NCBI GenBank assembly: GCA_036501145.1
Contig: DASYAV010000179.1
Location: 1-64,000 of the forward strand
Direction: 5' to 3'
Source of the DNA: PALSA-505 sp036501145
GTDB lineage: Bacteria > Actinomycetota > Actinomycetes > Streptosporangiales > Streptosporangiaceae
Length of the DNA stretch: 64,000 bases
Position 1 is the first letter of the stretch; every line of letters starts with the position of its first letter. The position numbers and the translations under genes were made by a program. The notes beneath the pieces are model-generated. The model saw nothing but the letters and a program-made list of their open reading frames with translations. It did no database searches and was not told the origin of the DNA. Positions 25,350-34,272 of the stretch are shown here, piece after piece.

Positions 25350-25388
25350 CTCAGCTATGCCGTGAACTCAGCTATGCCGTGAACTCAG
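25350..25388. repeat. Tandem 17-bp repeat at the 3' end of the amidohydrolase gene
   Basis: CTCAGCTATGCCGTGAA is repeated exactly at 25350-25366 and 25367-25383, then CTCAG follows. The repeat includes the stop codon region of the gene ending at 25385. It probably arose by replication slippage; no function is evident. Confidence 0.75.
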
Positions 25389-26485
25389 CCGTTCAGCCGT
25401 GGCACCAGGCGCCGGGCATTGCCGTAGTACACCTGGCGCAGCACATCACCGGCGAGGCCCAGCCCGGAGATCTTCCACCGGCCGCTCTGACACGGCGCCT
25501 CCAGGCAATGGTCGAAGTGCTCATCGGACGTCTGCAGGAAGCGGAAGTAGATCGCGTAGTCCCGGGGCTTGGGCGGGATCCCGTCCATGCCGAACAGGAC
25601 CCGGCCCGGATGGCGGGCCACCAGCTCGCCGGTGGCCCGCGGCTGCCTGCCCAGTTCGGCGACGCGGGCCGCGGTGTCGACGTGGAAGTTCGGGTAGCTG
25701 TCCAGCATCCGCCCGACCCAGCCCAGGTTCTCGGAGTAGCAGCCGACGTGCACGCCGACGAAAGTCGTCTGCGGATGTGCCGCCACGATCGCCTCGAGGC
25801 TGTCCATCAGCCGCTCGAAGGACGGGAACTGCGGGCCGGCGAACGACCACTCCGGACGGCTGAGCAGCTGCTCCAGCCGCTCGTTGCGCTCGTCCACGGG
25901 GTCGAAGAAGGCCACCGGGTCGGCGGTGTGGATGAAGATCGGCAGGCCCAGTTCGCCCGCCGTGGCCCAGACCGGGGCCAGCCGCTGGTCGTCGGGGAGC
26001 ACCAGTTCGTCACGGCCGTCGCGCCGGTGCAGGCCCAGGTCCTTCCACACCTTGATGCCGGCCGCTCCCGCGTCCGCTGACTCCCGCAGCCCGGCCGCGA
26101 GCCGCTCGCCGAACCCAGGCGTGGACAGCTCCCGCCAGTCCAGGTGGCAGCAGGTCGCGAACCGCCCCGGATACGCGTGGTCGTAACGAGCCAGGTTGTC
26201 GAGCAGTTCCGTGCCCCAGCGGCCGTCAAGGTTGACGACGCCGCCGATGTTGCACTCGTCCATCTCGGCCACCAGCCGTGGCACGTCCGACACCATCCAG
26301 GACCCGTCCGGGCTGAGCCAGCGGCCCAGGTGCGCGTGCGAGTCGATGGCGCGGACGGCCGCGCTCGGCACGTGGTGCTCCGGCACGACCAGCCGCGATT
26401 GTGGCCGGTAGTCGCTCAGCGGCAGGCCGCGTAGCCGCTCGGCGTCCGGGTAACTCTCGACGTCCAAGTGAGTGGTCATGCTCAT
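25385..26485 (-). CDS. Amidohydrolase family (TIM-barrel metal-dependent hydrolase)
   Basis: 366 aa amidohydrolase-2 type protein. Metal-site motifs: DSHAHLG (H-x-H, residues 48-54), GIKVWKDLG, IFIHTADP (His), FVGVHVGC (His) and GMDGIPPKP (Asp). Similar proteins decarboxylate or hydrolyse aromatic acids and lactones, but the substrate here is not deducible. The start is ATG 26485 or 26479. A tandem imperfect repeat immediately upstream may be regulatory. Confidence 0.85.
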   Translation of the reverse strand: MSMTTHLDVESYPDAERLRGLPLSDYRPQSRLVVPEHHVPSAAVRAIDSHAHLGRWLSPDGSWMVSDVPRLVAEMDECNIGGVVNLDGRWGTELLDNLARYDHAYPGRFATCCHLDWRELSTPGFGERLAAGLRESADAGAAGIKVWKDLGLHRRDGRDELVLPDDQRLAPVWATAGELGLPIFIHTADPVAFFDPVDERNERLEQLLSRPEWSFAGPQFPSFERLMDSLEAIVAAHPQTTFVGVHVGCYSENLGWVGRMLDSYPNFHVDTAARVAELGRQPRATGELVARHPGRVLFGMDGIPPKPRDYAIYFRFLQTSDEHFDHCLEAPCQSGRWKISGLGLAGDVLRQVYYGNARRLVPRLNG

Positions 26486-26519
26486 TAGGCTTCCATAACG
26501 CTCATTAACCTTCTATAGC
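26480..26519. repeat. Two imperfect 20-bp tandem repeats upstream of the amidohydrolase
   Basis: GCTCATTAGGCTTCCATAAC (26480-26499) is followed at once by GCTCATTAACCTTCTATAGC (26500-26519), 16 of 20 identical. The pair covers the start codon and the region where a promoter would lie for the minus-strand gene. Tandem sites spaced two helical turns apart suggest binding of an unidentified regulator. Confidence 0.55.
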
Positions 26520-26651
26520 GAACAGCCGCCATACTTGACCCAGAGCAACCGCACAGCCCGTGCGCAGCCGTGGCTGGTTTACTGCTGACCAGGGTGGACG
26601 GGCCACGCGCGCGGCAGGCAAGCCGCGGCCGCCGGCCAGGACAGGACAGCC

Positions 26652-27533
26652 ATGGACAACGGGAAGACGCAGCGGCAGAGCGCCCGGGAGAAGATCGCCC
26701 AGCAGCGCGCCGCCCGGCAGCAGCAGCGCCGCAGGCTGCTGCTGGCCGGCGGCAGCGCGCTGGTCGTGCTGGCCATCGTGGGCACGTTCGTCGGCGTGAA
26801 GCTGGCTGGCGGGAACTCCGGCGTGGCCGGCCCTAGCCCGAAGTACAGCACCAGCGACAAGGTGACCACGGCGATCAGCACCGTGCCGCCCAGCACGCTC
26901 AACGCGGTCGGCGCGGGCGCCGCGACCCCGCTCATCCCCACCAAGGGCCAGCCGCTGCTCACCTCGGGCGGCAAGCCGGAGGTGCTCTACGTGGGCGGCG
27001 AGTTCTGCCCGTTCTGCGCGGCCCAGCGGTGGGCGATGGTGGTGGCGCTGAGCCACTTCGGCGTGCTGTCCGGGCTGCGCTACATCCACTCCTCCAGCAC
27101 CGACGTGTACCCGAACACGCCCACGCTGAGCTTCTACAAGTCCGGCTACGCCAGCCAGTACCTGACGTTCACCCCGGTGGAGTGGTACAACACCACGCAC
27201 GGCGTACTGCAGCCGCCGACCAGCGCCCAGCTTGCGCTGTTCAAGAAGTACGACGGGCCGCCCTACGTGCCGAACGCCGACGCCGGGTCGTTCCCGTTCG
27301 TGAACTTCGGCAACCAGGCGCTGCTCATCGGCTCGCAGTACCAGCCGGCCGCGTTCGCCGGGCTGACCTGGAGCCAGGTCGCCGCCGCGATCAGGAACCC
27401 CAGCACGACGATCGCCAAGGAGGTCAACGGCGCGGCGAACCGGATGACCGCGGAGCTGTGCAAGCTGACCCACGGCAAGCCCGGCGTCGCGTGCGACGCG
27501 GCCGGTGTCAAGGCCGCCGCCAGCGCCCGCTGA
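26652..27533 (+). CDS. DUF929 membrane-anchored thioredoxin-fold protein
   Basis: 293 aa. A basic cytoplasmic start (QSAREKIAQQRAARQQQRR) precedes one transmembrane helix (residues 29-50). The extracytoplasmic domain has GGEFCPFCAAQRWAMVVALSHFG, with a thioredoxin-like C-P-F-C motif (about residues 118-121), and a second Cys pair near the C-terminus (LCKLTHGKPGVAC). DUF929 proteins are thought to be extracytoplasmic thiol-disulfide proteins. ATG 26652 follows GGACAGGACAGCC. It converges on the Ku gene with a 6-nt gap. Confidence 0.85.
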   Translation: MDNGKTQRQSAREKIAQQRAARQQQRRRLLLAGGSALVVLAIVGTFVGVKLAGGNSGVAGPSPKYSTSDKVTTAISTVPPSTLNAVGAGAATPLIPTKGQPLLTSGGKPEVLYVGGEFCPFCAAQRWAMVVALSHFGVLSGLRYIHSSSTDVYPNTPTLSFYKSGYASQYLTFTPVEWYNTTHGVLQPPTSAQLALFKKYDGPPYVPNADAGSFPFVNFGNQALLIGSQYQPAAFAGLTWSQVAAAIRNPSTTIAKEVNGAANRMTAELCKLTHGKPGVACDAAGVKAAASAR

Positions 27534-27539
27534 CCGGAG

Positions 27540-28412
27540 CTAGCCGGTCTTGGCCTGGCGCTTGGCGGGCGGCTTCCTGGTGCTCTTCGCGCCGCCCTTG
27601 GCGCCGTCCTTGGCCGCCCCGGACTGCTTGCCGTCCCCAGTCCGCTTCGCCTTGGCCGCCTCCACGTTCGCGCGCAGCGCCTCGACCAGGTCGATGACCT
27701 CGCCGCCCTCCTCGGGCTCGGGCATCTTCACCTCGCGGCCGGCCGTCTTGGCCTCGACCACTTCCTCCACCGCGGCCTTGTACTCGTCGGTGAACTCTCC
27801 CGGGTCGAAGTCCGCCGACAGCGACTCGATGTAGCTGCTGGCCATGGCCAGCTCCTGCTTGCGCACGGTGACGTCGGTCTGCGGGGCGAGCGACTCCGCG
27901 GCGCGGATTTCCTCGGGCCACAGCAGCGTGTGCACCACCAGCACGTCGTCCATCGCCCGCAGCACGCCGAGCGCCTCCCGGGACCGCAGCGCGACCTTGA
28001 CCACCGCCACCCTGTCGCTGTCGGCCAGCGTGTCCCGCATCAGCACGTACGGCTTGACCGCGGACTTGTCCGGCTCGGCGTAGTAGGCCTTGTTGTACAG
28101 CAGCGGGTCGATCTGGTCGGCGGGCACGAACTCCATCACGTCGATCTCCTTGGACGACGTGAGGGGCAGATTGCTCATGTCCTCGTCGGTGAGCACCACC
28201 ATGCCGCCGTCGGGCAGCTCGTACCCCTTGGCGATGTCGCTGTAGGGCACCTCCTCGCCGTCTATCTCGCACACCCGCCGGTACCGGATGCGGCCGCCGT
28301 CGGTGACGTGGACCTGCCGGAACGACACGTCGTGCGCCTCGGTCGCGGAGTACAGCTTCACCGGGATCGACACCAGGCCGAACGAGATCGTGCCTCGCCA
28401 TATCGCGCGCAT
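27540..28412 (-). CDS. ku: Ku protein, non-homologous end joining
   Basis: 290 aa from ATG 28412; bacterial Ku proteins are 260-320 aa. It begins MRAIWRGTISFGLVSIPVKL, the family hallmark, continues with VSFRQVH, RYRRVCEIDGEEVPYSDIAKGYEL and LTDEDM, and ends with a Lys/Ala-rich tail (residues 250-290) typical of actinobacterial Ku. It forms a homodimeric ring on DNA ends and recruits LigD. No ligD is present in the window. The tail probably contributes to DNA binding. Confidence 0.97.
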   Translation of the reverse strand: MRAIWRGTISFGLVSIPVKLYSATEAHDVSFRQVHVTDGGRIRYRRVCEIDGEEVPYSDIAKGYELPDGGMVVLTDEDMSNLPLTSSKEIDVMEFVPADQIDPLLYNKAYYAEPDKSAVKPYVLMRDTLADSDRVAVVKVALRSREALGVLRAMDDVLVVHTLLWPEEIRAAESLAPQTDVTVRKQELAMASSYIESLSADFDPGEFTDEYKAAVEEVVEAKTAGREVKMPEPEEGGEVIDLVEALRANVEAAKAKRTGDGKQSGAAKDGAKGGAKSTRKPPAKRQAKTG

Positions 28413-28565
28413 AGCCTCAGGATAGGCGCAGGTAGACCGGTTTCCCGGGGTCCGGCCTCGCGGCGGCCCGGCTCCGCGCCGCCGCGCCGCCGCCACACCC
28501 GCTGCGGGCTGGTAATTTCGAGCGTGGCCAGGGCGCAGCCGTTCATCAGAAAGGACAGGGATTCT

Positions 28566-29354
28566 ATGACCGAGGTGCCGTCGGCCGAGGACCGGTTCCG
28601 CACGATGCCCGGCACCACGCTGATGGAGCTGACCGTGCTGGAGTCGGCGCGGGTGACACCGGGTATGCAGCGGCTGCGGCTGACCGCCCCCGAGCTGGCC
28701 GGCCTGGAGTACCAGCCGGGCCAGGACGTCATGCTGCTGGTGGCGCGGGACGGCGGCCGCCCGGTGCGCCGCCGGTACAGCATCCGCGGGCTTGACCGGG
28801 ACGAACGGCTGCTCACCCTGGACATCGTGCGGCACGCCGGCGGGGGCCCGGGGGAGCAGTGGGTGGCGGCGGCCCGGCCCGGCATGACCGTGGAGGGCAT
28901 CGGCCCGCGCGGGAAGGTCTTCCCCGACGCCGATGCGGACTGGCACCTGTTCGTCGGCGACGAGTCGGCGCTGGCCGCGATCTTCTCCATGGTGGCGTCG
29001 CTGCCCCCGCAGGCCACCGCGACCGTCATCCTCGAGATCCCGGATGCCGCCGACGAGCAGGAACTCCACGCGCAGGCCAAGGCCGACCTGACCTGGCTGC
29101 CTCGGTCCGGCGGGCCGCCCGGCGAGAGCCGAGGCCCCGGCGAGCCCGGCGCGCTGGTCGCGGCGGCGCGGGCGGTGCACATCCCGGCGGGGGTGCGCCC
29201 GCACGCCTACCTGATCGGCGAGGCCCGGGTGGTGCTGGCGCTGCGCGAGGCGCTGGCCGAGCGCGGCTTCGACCCGGCCGCGATCTCGCCCAAGGCCTAC
29301 TGGGGCCGCGGCCGGGGCAACGCCACCCACGGCGAGCCCGCCCGCGACCAGTAG
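28566..29354 (+). CDS. Siderophore-interacting protein (FAD/NAD(P)H ferric-siderophore reductase family)
   Basis: 262 aa from ATG 28566. The FAD-binding domain has RRRYSIRGLDRDERLLTLDIV and the linked phosphate-binding loop GPRGKVF; the SIP C-terminal domain has WHLFVGDESALAAIFSM and ends with YWGRGRGNATHGEP. Such proteins reduce ferric siderophores to release iron. No iron box was found directly upstream, unlike the second SIP gene at 52073. It converges on the PIG-L gene. Confidence 0.9.
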   Translation: MTEVPSAEDRFRTMPGTTLMELTVLESARVTPGMQRLRLTAPELAGLEYQPGQDVMLLVARDGGRPVRRRYSIRGLDRDERLLTLDIVRHAGGGPGEQWVAAARPGMTVEGIGPRGKVFPDADADWHLFVGDESALAAIFSMVASLPPQATATVILEIPDAADEQELHAQAKADLTWLPRSGGPPGESRGPGEPGALVAAARAVHIPAGVRPHAYLIGEARVVLALREALAERGFDPAAISPKAYWGRGRGNATHGEPARDQ

Positions 29355-29363
29355 CCCGGCCGT

Positions 29364-29390
29364 CCGGCCCGCCCGCCGCGCCCGGGCCGG
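29364..29390. terminator. Hairpin between convergent genes
   Basis: Perfect 8-bp arms CCGGCCCG (29364-29371) and CGGGCCGG (29383-29390) with an 11-nt loop fill most of the 36-nt gap between the convergent SIP and PIG-L genes. There is no T-run, which is common for terminators in high-GC actinobacteria. Confidence 0.5.
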
Positions 29391-30098
29391 TCAGCCGGAG
29401 GAGTACTTGCGGAACGCCACCGCGTACTCCACGCCCGCGCCGAGCCCCACGAACCCGGCCATGTCGCGCAGGAACGTGTCCGGGTCGAACTCGCGGCCCA
29501 GCCCCTCGATGTACACCTTGTGCTCGCGCAGCGAGGCCACCCCGGCGTCCATCGTCCCGGTCACGTCGGTGTAGTGCGTCGGCTGGCTGTCCCCGGCCAC
29601 GAGCACGTGCTTGATGCCGGTCCACGCCTCGCCGGCCTCGGGGAACAGCCACGGGTTGGCGGCATCCCGGCACGCGTCCAGCACGGCCAGCCCGACGGCC
29701 CGGTGGTCGGCGTGGTTCACGTTGCTGGTTTCTCCCCAGGTCAGGTCGAAACCCCCGGTCAGTACCAGGTCCGGCCGCACCCGGCGCAGCACCCCGGCCA
29801 GGTCCCGGCGCAGCGGCAGCCCGTACTCCACCAGCCCGTCGGCGTAGCCGTCCATGAACATCACCTGGTCCACGCCGACCACGGCGGCGCTGCGCCGCTC
29901 CTCCTCCATCCGCAGCGGCCCGGTCTGCTCCGGCGGCATGCCTGAGATGCCGGCCTCACCCCTGGTAACCATCAGGTAGGACACCGAGCGCCCCTGGCCG
30001 GTCCACCGGGCCACCGCCGCGGCCGTGCCGTACTCCAGGTCGTCCGGGTGCGCGGCCACCGCCAGCGCCCGTTCCCAGTCCTCCGGTACCGGCTCCAT
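29391..30098 (-). CDS. PIG-L family deacetylase
   Basis: 235 aa from ATG 30098, preceded by GGAGGAGCG. Zinc-site motifs are AVAAHPDDLEYG (residues 13-24: H, D, D) and NHADHRAVG (His ligand). The overall layout matches the LmbE/PIG-L family that deacetylates N-acetylglucosaminyl compounds (for example MshB in mycothiol synthesis and Mca in conjugate detoxification). The short length and the motif TRGEAGISG favour a general actinobacterial PIG-L protein rather than MshB. Confidence 0.9.
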   Translation of the reverse strand: MEPVPEDWERALAVAAHPDDLEYGTAAAVARWTGQGRSVSYLMVTRGEAGISGMPPEQTGPLRMEEERRSAAVVGVDQVMFMDGYADGLVEYGLPLRRDLAGVLRRVRPDLVLTGGFDLTWGETSNVNHADHRAVGLAVLDACRDAANPWLFPEAGEAWTGIKHVLVAGDSQPTHYTDVTGTMDAGVASLREHKVYIEGLGREFDPDTFLRDMAGFVGLGAGVEYAVAFRKYSSG

Positions 30099-30183
30099 CG
30101 CTCCTCCTGCTCCGCGCACTCTGCCGTCCTGGCCGCGCAGGCACTACCCTGCCAGAGGAAGCCAGACGCGGGAGGTGGCGACG

Positions 30184-31026
30184 ATGCCCGAGGTGGTCCG
30201 CGCCGCCCTGGTCCAGCAGCGCTGGACGGGCGACAAGGAATCGATGATCCAGGCCGCGACCAGGCACATCGAGGCCGCGGCGTCGCAAGGCGCGCAGGTC
30301 GTGTGCCTGCAGGAACTGTTCTACGGCCCGTATTTCTGCCAGGTGCAGGACGCCGATTTCTACTCCTACACCGAGGCGATCCCGGACGGCCCGACCACCA
30401 GGCTCATGCAGGAGGTGGCCCGCCAGCACGGGATCGTGCTCGTGGTGCCGATGTATGAGGAGGAGCAGCCCGGCGTCTACTACAACACCGCGGCGGTCAT
30501 CGACGCCGACGGCAGCTACCTGGGGATGCACCGCAAGAACCACATCCCGCAGGTCAAGGGCTTCTGGGAGAAGTTCTACTTCCGCCCCGGCAACCTCGGC
30601 TACCCGGTGTTCGACACCGCGGTGGGCAAGATCGGCGTGTACATCTGCTACGAGCGGCACTTCCCGGAGGGCTGGCGCGCGCTCGGCCTGGGCGGCGCCC
30701 GCATCGTGTTCAACCCCTCGGCCACCAGCCGCGGCCTGTCGGAGTACCTGTGGCGGCTGGAGCAGACCTCGGCCGCGGTGGCGAACGAGTACTTCGTCGG
30801 CACGATCAACCGGGTCGGCGTCGAGCCGCTCGGCGACAACGACTTCTACGGCCAGTCCTACTTCGCCGATCCGCGCGGCCAGCTCATCGGCGACGCGGCG
30901 TCCGACAGCCAGGACGAGGTGCTGGTCCGCGACCTGGACATGGGGCTGCTGGCCGAGGTGCGCAACCTCTGGCAGTTCTACCGCGACCGGCGGCCGGACA
31001 GCTACGAGTCACTCACCCGCCCGTAA
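30184..31026 (+). CDS. Nitrilase-superfamily hydrolase, beta-ureidopropionase-like
   Basis: 280 aa from ATG 30184. The catalytic triad is present: E in CLQELFYGPYF, K in GMHRKNHIPQ and C in GVYICYERHFPEG. The C-terminal WQFYRDRRPDSYESL matches bacterial beta-ureidopropionase/N-carbamoyl-amino-acid hydrolases. Together with the dihydropyrimidinase 12 nt downstream it would hydrolyse N-carbamoyl-beta-alanine, the last step of reductive pyrimidine degradation. N-carbamoylputrescine amidohydrolase is the main alternative, less favoured by context. Confidence 0.92.
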   Translation: MPEVVRAALVQQRWTGDKESMIQAATRHIEAAASQGAQVVCLQELFYGPYFCQVQDADFYSYTEAIPDGPTTRLMQEVARQHGIVLVVPMYEEEQPGVYYNTAAVIDADGSYLGMHRKNHIPQVKGFWEKFYFRPGNLGYPVFDTAVGKIGVYICYERHFPEGWRALGLGGARIVFNPSATSRGLSEYLWRLEQTSAAVANEYFVGTINRVGVEPLGDNDFYGQSYFADPRGQLIGDAASDSQDEVLVRDLDMGLLAEVRNLWQFYRDRRPDSYESLTRP

Positions 31027-31038
31027 CCGGAGCCCGCT

Positions 31039-32475
31039 ATGCGCATTGTGATCACCGGCGGGACGGTGCTGTCCGCGACCGGAACCATGCTCGCCGACGT
31101 CCTGGTGGACGGGGGAACCGTCGCCGCTCTCGCCGTCCGGGCAGATTCGCCTGAACGGCTGCGCCCAGGCCAGAGCGCGGACCAGGCCAGCACGTGGGCG
31201 CAGACCGCCGACCGGGTGATCGACGCGGCCGGCAAATATGTGCTGCCCGGCGGGATCGACGCGCACACCCACATGGAGATGCCGTTCGGCGGCACGTTCT
31301 CGGTGGACACGTTCGAGACCGGCACCCGGGCCGCGGCCTGGGGCGGCACGACCACGATCATCGACTTCGCGGTGCAGGCCAAGGGCACGTCGCTGCAGGC
31401 CACGCTGGACAAATGGCACGAGAAGGCGGACGGCAACTGCGCGGTCGACTACGGCTTCCACATGATCGTCAGCGACGTCAACGAGACCTCGCTGAAGGAG
31501 ATGGACGCGTGCATCGCGGCCGGGGTAAACAGCTTCAAGATGTTCATGGCCTACCCGGGCGTGTTCTACGCCACCGACGGGGAGATCCTGCTGGCCATGC
31601 AGCAGGCGGCCCGGTCCGGCGGGCTGGTCATGATGCACGCGGAGAACGGCATCGCCATCGACCAGCTGGTCGCGCAGGCGCTGGCCGCGGGCAAGACCGA
31701 GCCGGTGCAGCACGGCCTGACCCGGCCGCCCGAGCTGGAGGGCGAGGCCACCTCCCGGGCGATCACGCTGGCCCAGGTGGCGCACTGCCCGCTGTACATC
31801 GTGCACCTGTCCGCGCGGCACGCGCTGGAGGCGGTGGCGGCCGCCCGCGACACCGGGCAGAATGTGTTCGCCGAGACCTGCCCGCAGTACCTGTACCTGT
31901 CCCTTGACGACCTGGCCAAGCCGGGGTTCGAGGGGGCCAAGTACGTGGCCTCGCCGCCGCTGCGGACCGCCGACCACCAGGCCTCGCTGTGGCAGGGGCT
32001 GCGCACCAACGACCTGTCCGTGGTGTCCACCGACCACTGCCCGTTCTGCTTCAGCGAGCAGAAGGAACTGGGCCGCGGCGATTTCTCCAAGATCCCGAAC
32101 GGCATCCCCGGCGTCGAGCACCGGATGGACCTGCTGCACCAGGGCGTGGTGGCCGGCCAGCTGTCGCTGCCGCGCTGGGTGGAGGTGACCTCGACCACCC
32201 CGGCCCGGATGTTCGGCCTGTACCCGCGCAAGGGCGTGATCCAGCCGGGCGCGGACGCCGACATCGTGGTCTACGATCCGGCCGCCCGGCAGACGCTGTC
32301 GGTGAACAGCCACCACATGAACGTGGACTACTCGGCCTACGAGGGCATGGAGATCACCGGCCGGGTGGACACCACGCTGTCCCGCGGCCGCATCGTCATC
32401 GCGGGCGGCGAGTACCACGGCCAGCCCGGTCACGGCCAGTTCCTGGCCCGCGAGCTGAGCCAGTACCTCCGTTAA
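31039..32475 (+). CDS. hydA: Dihydropyrimidinase
   Basis: 478 aa cyclic amidohydrolase. Metal ligands: GGIDAHTHMEMPF (HxH), the carboxylated Lys in NSFKMFMAYPG, MMHAENG (His), YIVHLSARHA (His) and STDHCPF (Asp). It opens dihydrouracil/dihydrothymine to N-carbamoyl-beta-amino acids, the second step of reductive pyrimidine catabolism. Second gene of an operon with the ureidopropionase-like gene upstream and an LLM oxidoreductase 37 nt downstream. Confidence 0.95.
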   Translation: MRIVITGGTVLSATGTMLADVLVDGGTVAALAVRADSPERLRPGQSADQASTWAQTADRVIDAAGKYVLPGGIDAHTHMEMPFGGTFSVDTFETGTRAAAWGGTTTIIDFAVQAKGTSLQATLDKWHEKADGNCAVDYGFHMIVSDVNETSLKEMDACIAAGVNSFKMFMAYPGVFYATDGEILLAMQQAARSGGLVMMHAENGIAIDQLVAQALAAGKTEPVQHGLTRPPELEGEATSRAITLAQVAHCPLYIVHLSARHALEAVAAARDTGQNVFAETCPQYLYLSLDDLAKPGFEGAKYVASPPLRTADHQASLWQGLRTNDLSVVSTDHCPFCFSEQKELGRGDFSKIPNGIPGVEHRMDLLHQGVVAGQLSLPRWVEVTSTTPARMFGLYPRKGVIQPGADADIVVYDPAARQTLSVNSHHMNVDYSAYEGMEITGRVDTTLSRGRIVIAGGEYHGQPGHGQFLARELSQYLR

Positions 32476-32512
32476 CCCCGGCGACCCAGAACCCCGTGCC
32501 AAGGAGCCAGCG

Positions 32513-33508
32513 ATGGACTTCGGGCTTGTCCTGCAGACCGACCCGCCCGCGGAGCGGCTGATCGAGCGGATGCGCGTGGCCGAGGCGGGTGGGTTCCGCT
32601 ACGGCTGGACGTTCGACTCGCCCGTGCTGTGGCAGGAGCCGTTCGTCGTCTACCCGCGGATCCTGGAGGCCACCGACTCGATGACCGTGGGGCCGATGGT
32701 GACCAACCCGGGCACCAGGGACTGGTCGGTCACCGCCTCACTGTTCGCCACGCTCAACGACATGTTCGGCAACCGGACGGTGTGCGGCATCGGCCGCGGC
32801 GACTCCGCCCGCCGGGTCATCGGCCAGCCGCCGACCTCGCTGGCCACGCTGGCCGAGGCGATGCGGGTGATCAAGGACCTGGCCGAAGGCCGGGAGACGG
32901 TGCACCACGGCGTCCCGATCCGCTTCCCCTGGGTCCGCGAGGGGCGGCTGGAGATCTGGATGGCCGCCTACGGCCCCAAGGCGCTCAAGCTGGTCGGCGA
33001 GCAGGCCGACGGCTTCATCCTGCAGACCGCCGACCCGGACATCACCCGGTGGACGATCGGCGCCGTCCGCGAGGCGGCCGCGCAGGCCGGCCGGGACCCG
33101 GCGGCCATCACGATCTGCGTGGCCGCGCCCGCCTACGTCGGCACCGACCTGGCCCACCAGCGCGACCAGCTGCGCTGGTTCGGCGGCATGGTCGGCAACC
33201 ACGTGGCCGACCTGGTGGCCAGGTACGGCACCAGTGGCCCGGTGCCGGCCGCGCTGACCGACTACATCGCCGGCCGGAAAGGCTACGACTACTCCCACCA
33301 CGGCCGGGCCGGGAACCCGTCCACCGACTTCGTCCCGGACGGCATCGTGGACCGGTTCTGCCTGACCGGCCCGCCCGGCGCGCACCTCGACCGGCTCCGC
33401 GAGCTGGCCGGGCTCGGCGTGCACCAGTTCGCTCTCTACCTGATGCACGACCAGGCGGACGACACCCTGGCCCGCTACGCCAGCGAGATCATCCCCGTCC
33501 TCGGCTAG
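32513..33508 (+). CDS. LLM class F420-dependent oxidoreductase, TIGR03842-like
   Basis: 331 aa luciferase-like monooxygenase-fold protein. Recognisable segments are FGLVLQTDPP at the start, GWTFDSPVLWQEP, GPMVTNPGTRDWSVTASLFATL, GIGRGDSARRVIG and ADGFILQTADPD. These match the family TIGR03842, which co-occurs with pyrimidine/hydantoin degradation genes. ATG 32513 follows AAGGAGCCAGCG. It may supply the reductive step of the pathway with F420H2, but this is inference from family and neighbours. Confidence 0.88.
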   Translation: MDFGLVLQTDPPAERLIERMRVAEAGGFRYGWTFDSPVLWQEPFVVYPRILEATDSMTVGPMVTNPGTRDWSVTASLFATLNDMFGNRTVCGIGRGDSARRVIGQPPTSLATLAEAMRVIKDLAEGRETVHHGVPIRFPWVREGRLEIWMAAYGPKALKLVGEQADGFILQTADPDITRWTIGAVREAAAQAGRDPAAITICVAAPAYVGTDLAHQRDQLRWFGGMVGNHVADLVARYGTSGPVPAALTDYIAGRKGYDYSHHGRAGNPSTDFVPDGIVDRFCLTGPPGAHLDRLRELAGLGVHQFALYLMHDQADDTLARYASEIIPVLG

Positions 33509-33536
33509 CTTGCCGAGCCTGCCGCCCCGGGGGCGG

Positions 33537-34109
33537 TCAGTGCCCGGTGGCCTCCCAGTACTGGTTGTTGCACGAGGCGGGGCCTACCCAGCTCCAGATC
33601 ACGATGGCCGCGCCTTCCGCCGTGCTGTTGCCTGACACGCCTATGACCTTGCCCGACTTCCCGTTGTAGATCGGCGAGTACCGGTCCGTCTTGCCGCAGC
33701 CGAAGCCCCGGCCGTACTGCCATTCCTGATCCCTGTCACCGTTGATGCACCTCGTGGCGACCACTCGCGCGCCGTTATGAGTCGATCCGGCGCTGACCCC
33801 TAGGCATTGGCCGTATCCGTTGTAGATCCGGTAGTAGTCATTGGGGAGCATTTTCCCGACCGTCCATTCCTGGTCGGTGTGATCTTCGCAGCTCCACAGG
33901 ACCGCCGGGGCGTCACGCTTCCCGCCGCTGATGCCCAGGCAGCGGGGAGAGCCGCCCACGCCCAGATTCCAGTTCTGCAGATGCCCGAGGTAGGTCGTCG
34001 AGTCTGCCGCGCTGCCGGCCGACGCGGCGGCGGCCGGGAAGAGGGTACCGGCCAAGCCCAGCAGGGCCAGCAAGGGAACGCTGGCCGCCAGCAGCTTCCG
34101 TGATGCCAT
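33537..34109 (-). CDS. Secreted ricin B-type lectin domain protein
   Basis: 190 aa. Signal peptide residues 1-31 (LLALLGLAGTLFPAAAASAG). The mature protein is a single beta-trefoil with three repeats: CLGISGGKRDAPAVLWSCEDHTDQEWTVG, then QCLGVSAGSTHNGARVVATRC with DQEWQYG, and a third with NSTAEGAAIVIWSW and NQYWEATG. The Q-x-W motifs and Cys pairs are ricin-like. No enzymatic domain is attached. Its promoter shares an 11-bp repeat architecture with the two neighbouring secreted genes; see the promoter at 34148. Confidence 0.85.
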   Translation of the reverse strand: MASRKLLAASVPLLALLGLAGTLFPAAAASAGSAADSTTYLGHLQNWNLGVGGSPRCLGISGGKRDAPAVLWSCEDHTDQEWTVGKMLPNDYYRIYNGYGQCLGVSAGSTHNGARVVATRCINGDRDQEWQYGRGFGCGKTDRYSPIYNGKSGKVIGVSGNSTAEGAAIVIWSWVGPASCNNQYWEATGH

Positions 34110-34147
34110 GTCGCTGCACCTTCCTTCGGAGAAGTTGACTGTTTTCC

Positions 34148-34181
34148 AGTCTCTCCAGCCGCGTTAGCACCCCACTAACAC
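34148..34181 (-). promoter_or_regulatory. SARP-type promoter, gene A: two 11-bp-spaced heptamers
   Basis: Reading on the minus strand: GTGTTAG (34181-34175), N4, GTGCTAA (34170-34164), exactly 10 nt, then GAGACT (34153-34148) in the -10 position. The same plan occurs at two neighbouring secreted genes. Direct heptamer repeats spaced 11 bp in the -35 position are the known binding mode of SARP/AfsR regulators, two of which lie nearby. Confidence 0.7.
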
Positions 34182-34272
34182 TCGTCCAACGCCCCTGGCC
34201 GCGCCGGAGCGTACGTGGCCTGCGCCGCCATCGCAGGCCACGTACGCACGTTTTCACTCAGCTACCGAAGGG

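Noticed and set aside
26505..27473. Open frame antisense to the DUF929 gene
   Set aside because: The plus strand has a signal anchor, CPFC motif and ribosome binding site; the antisense reading has no recognisable domain.
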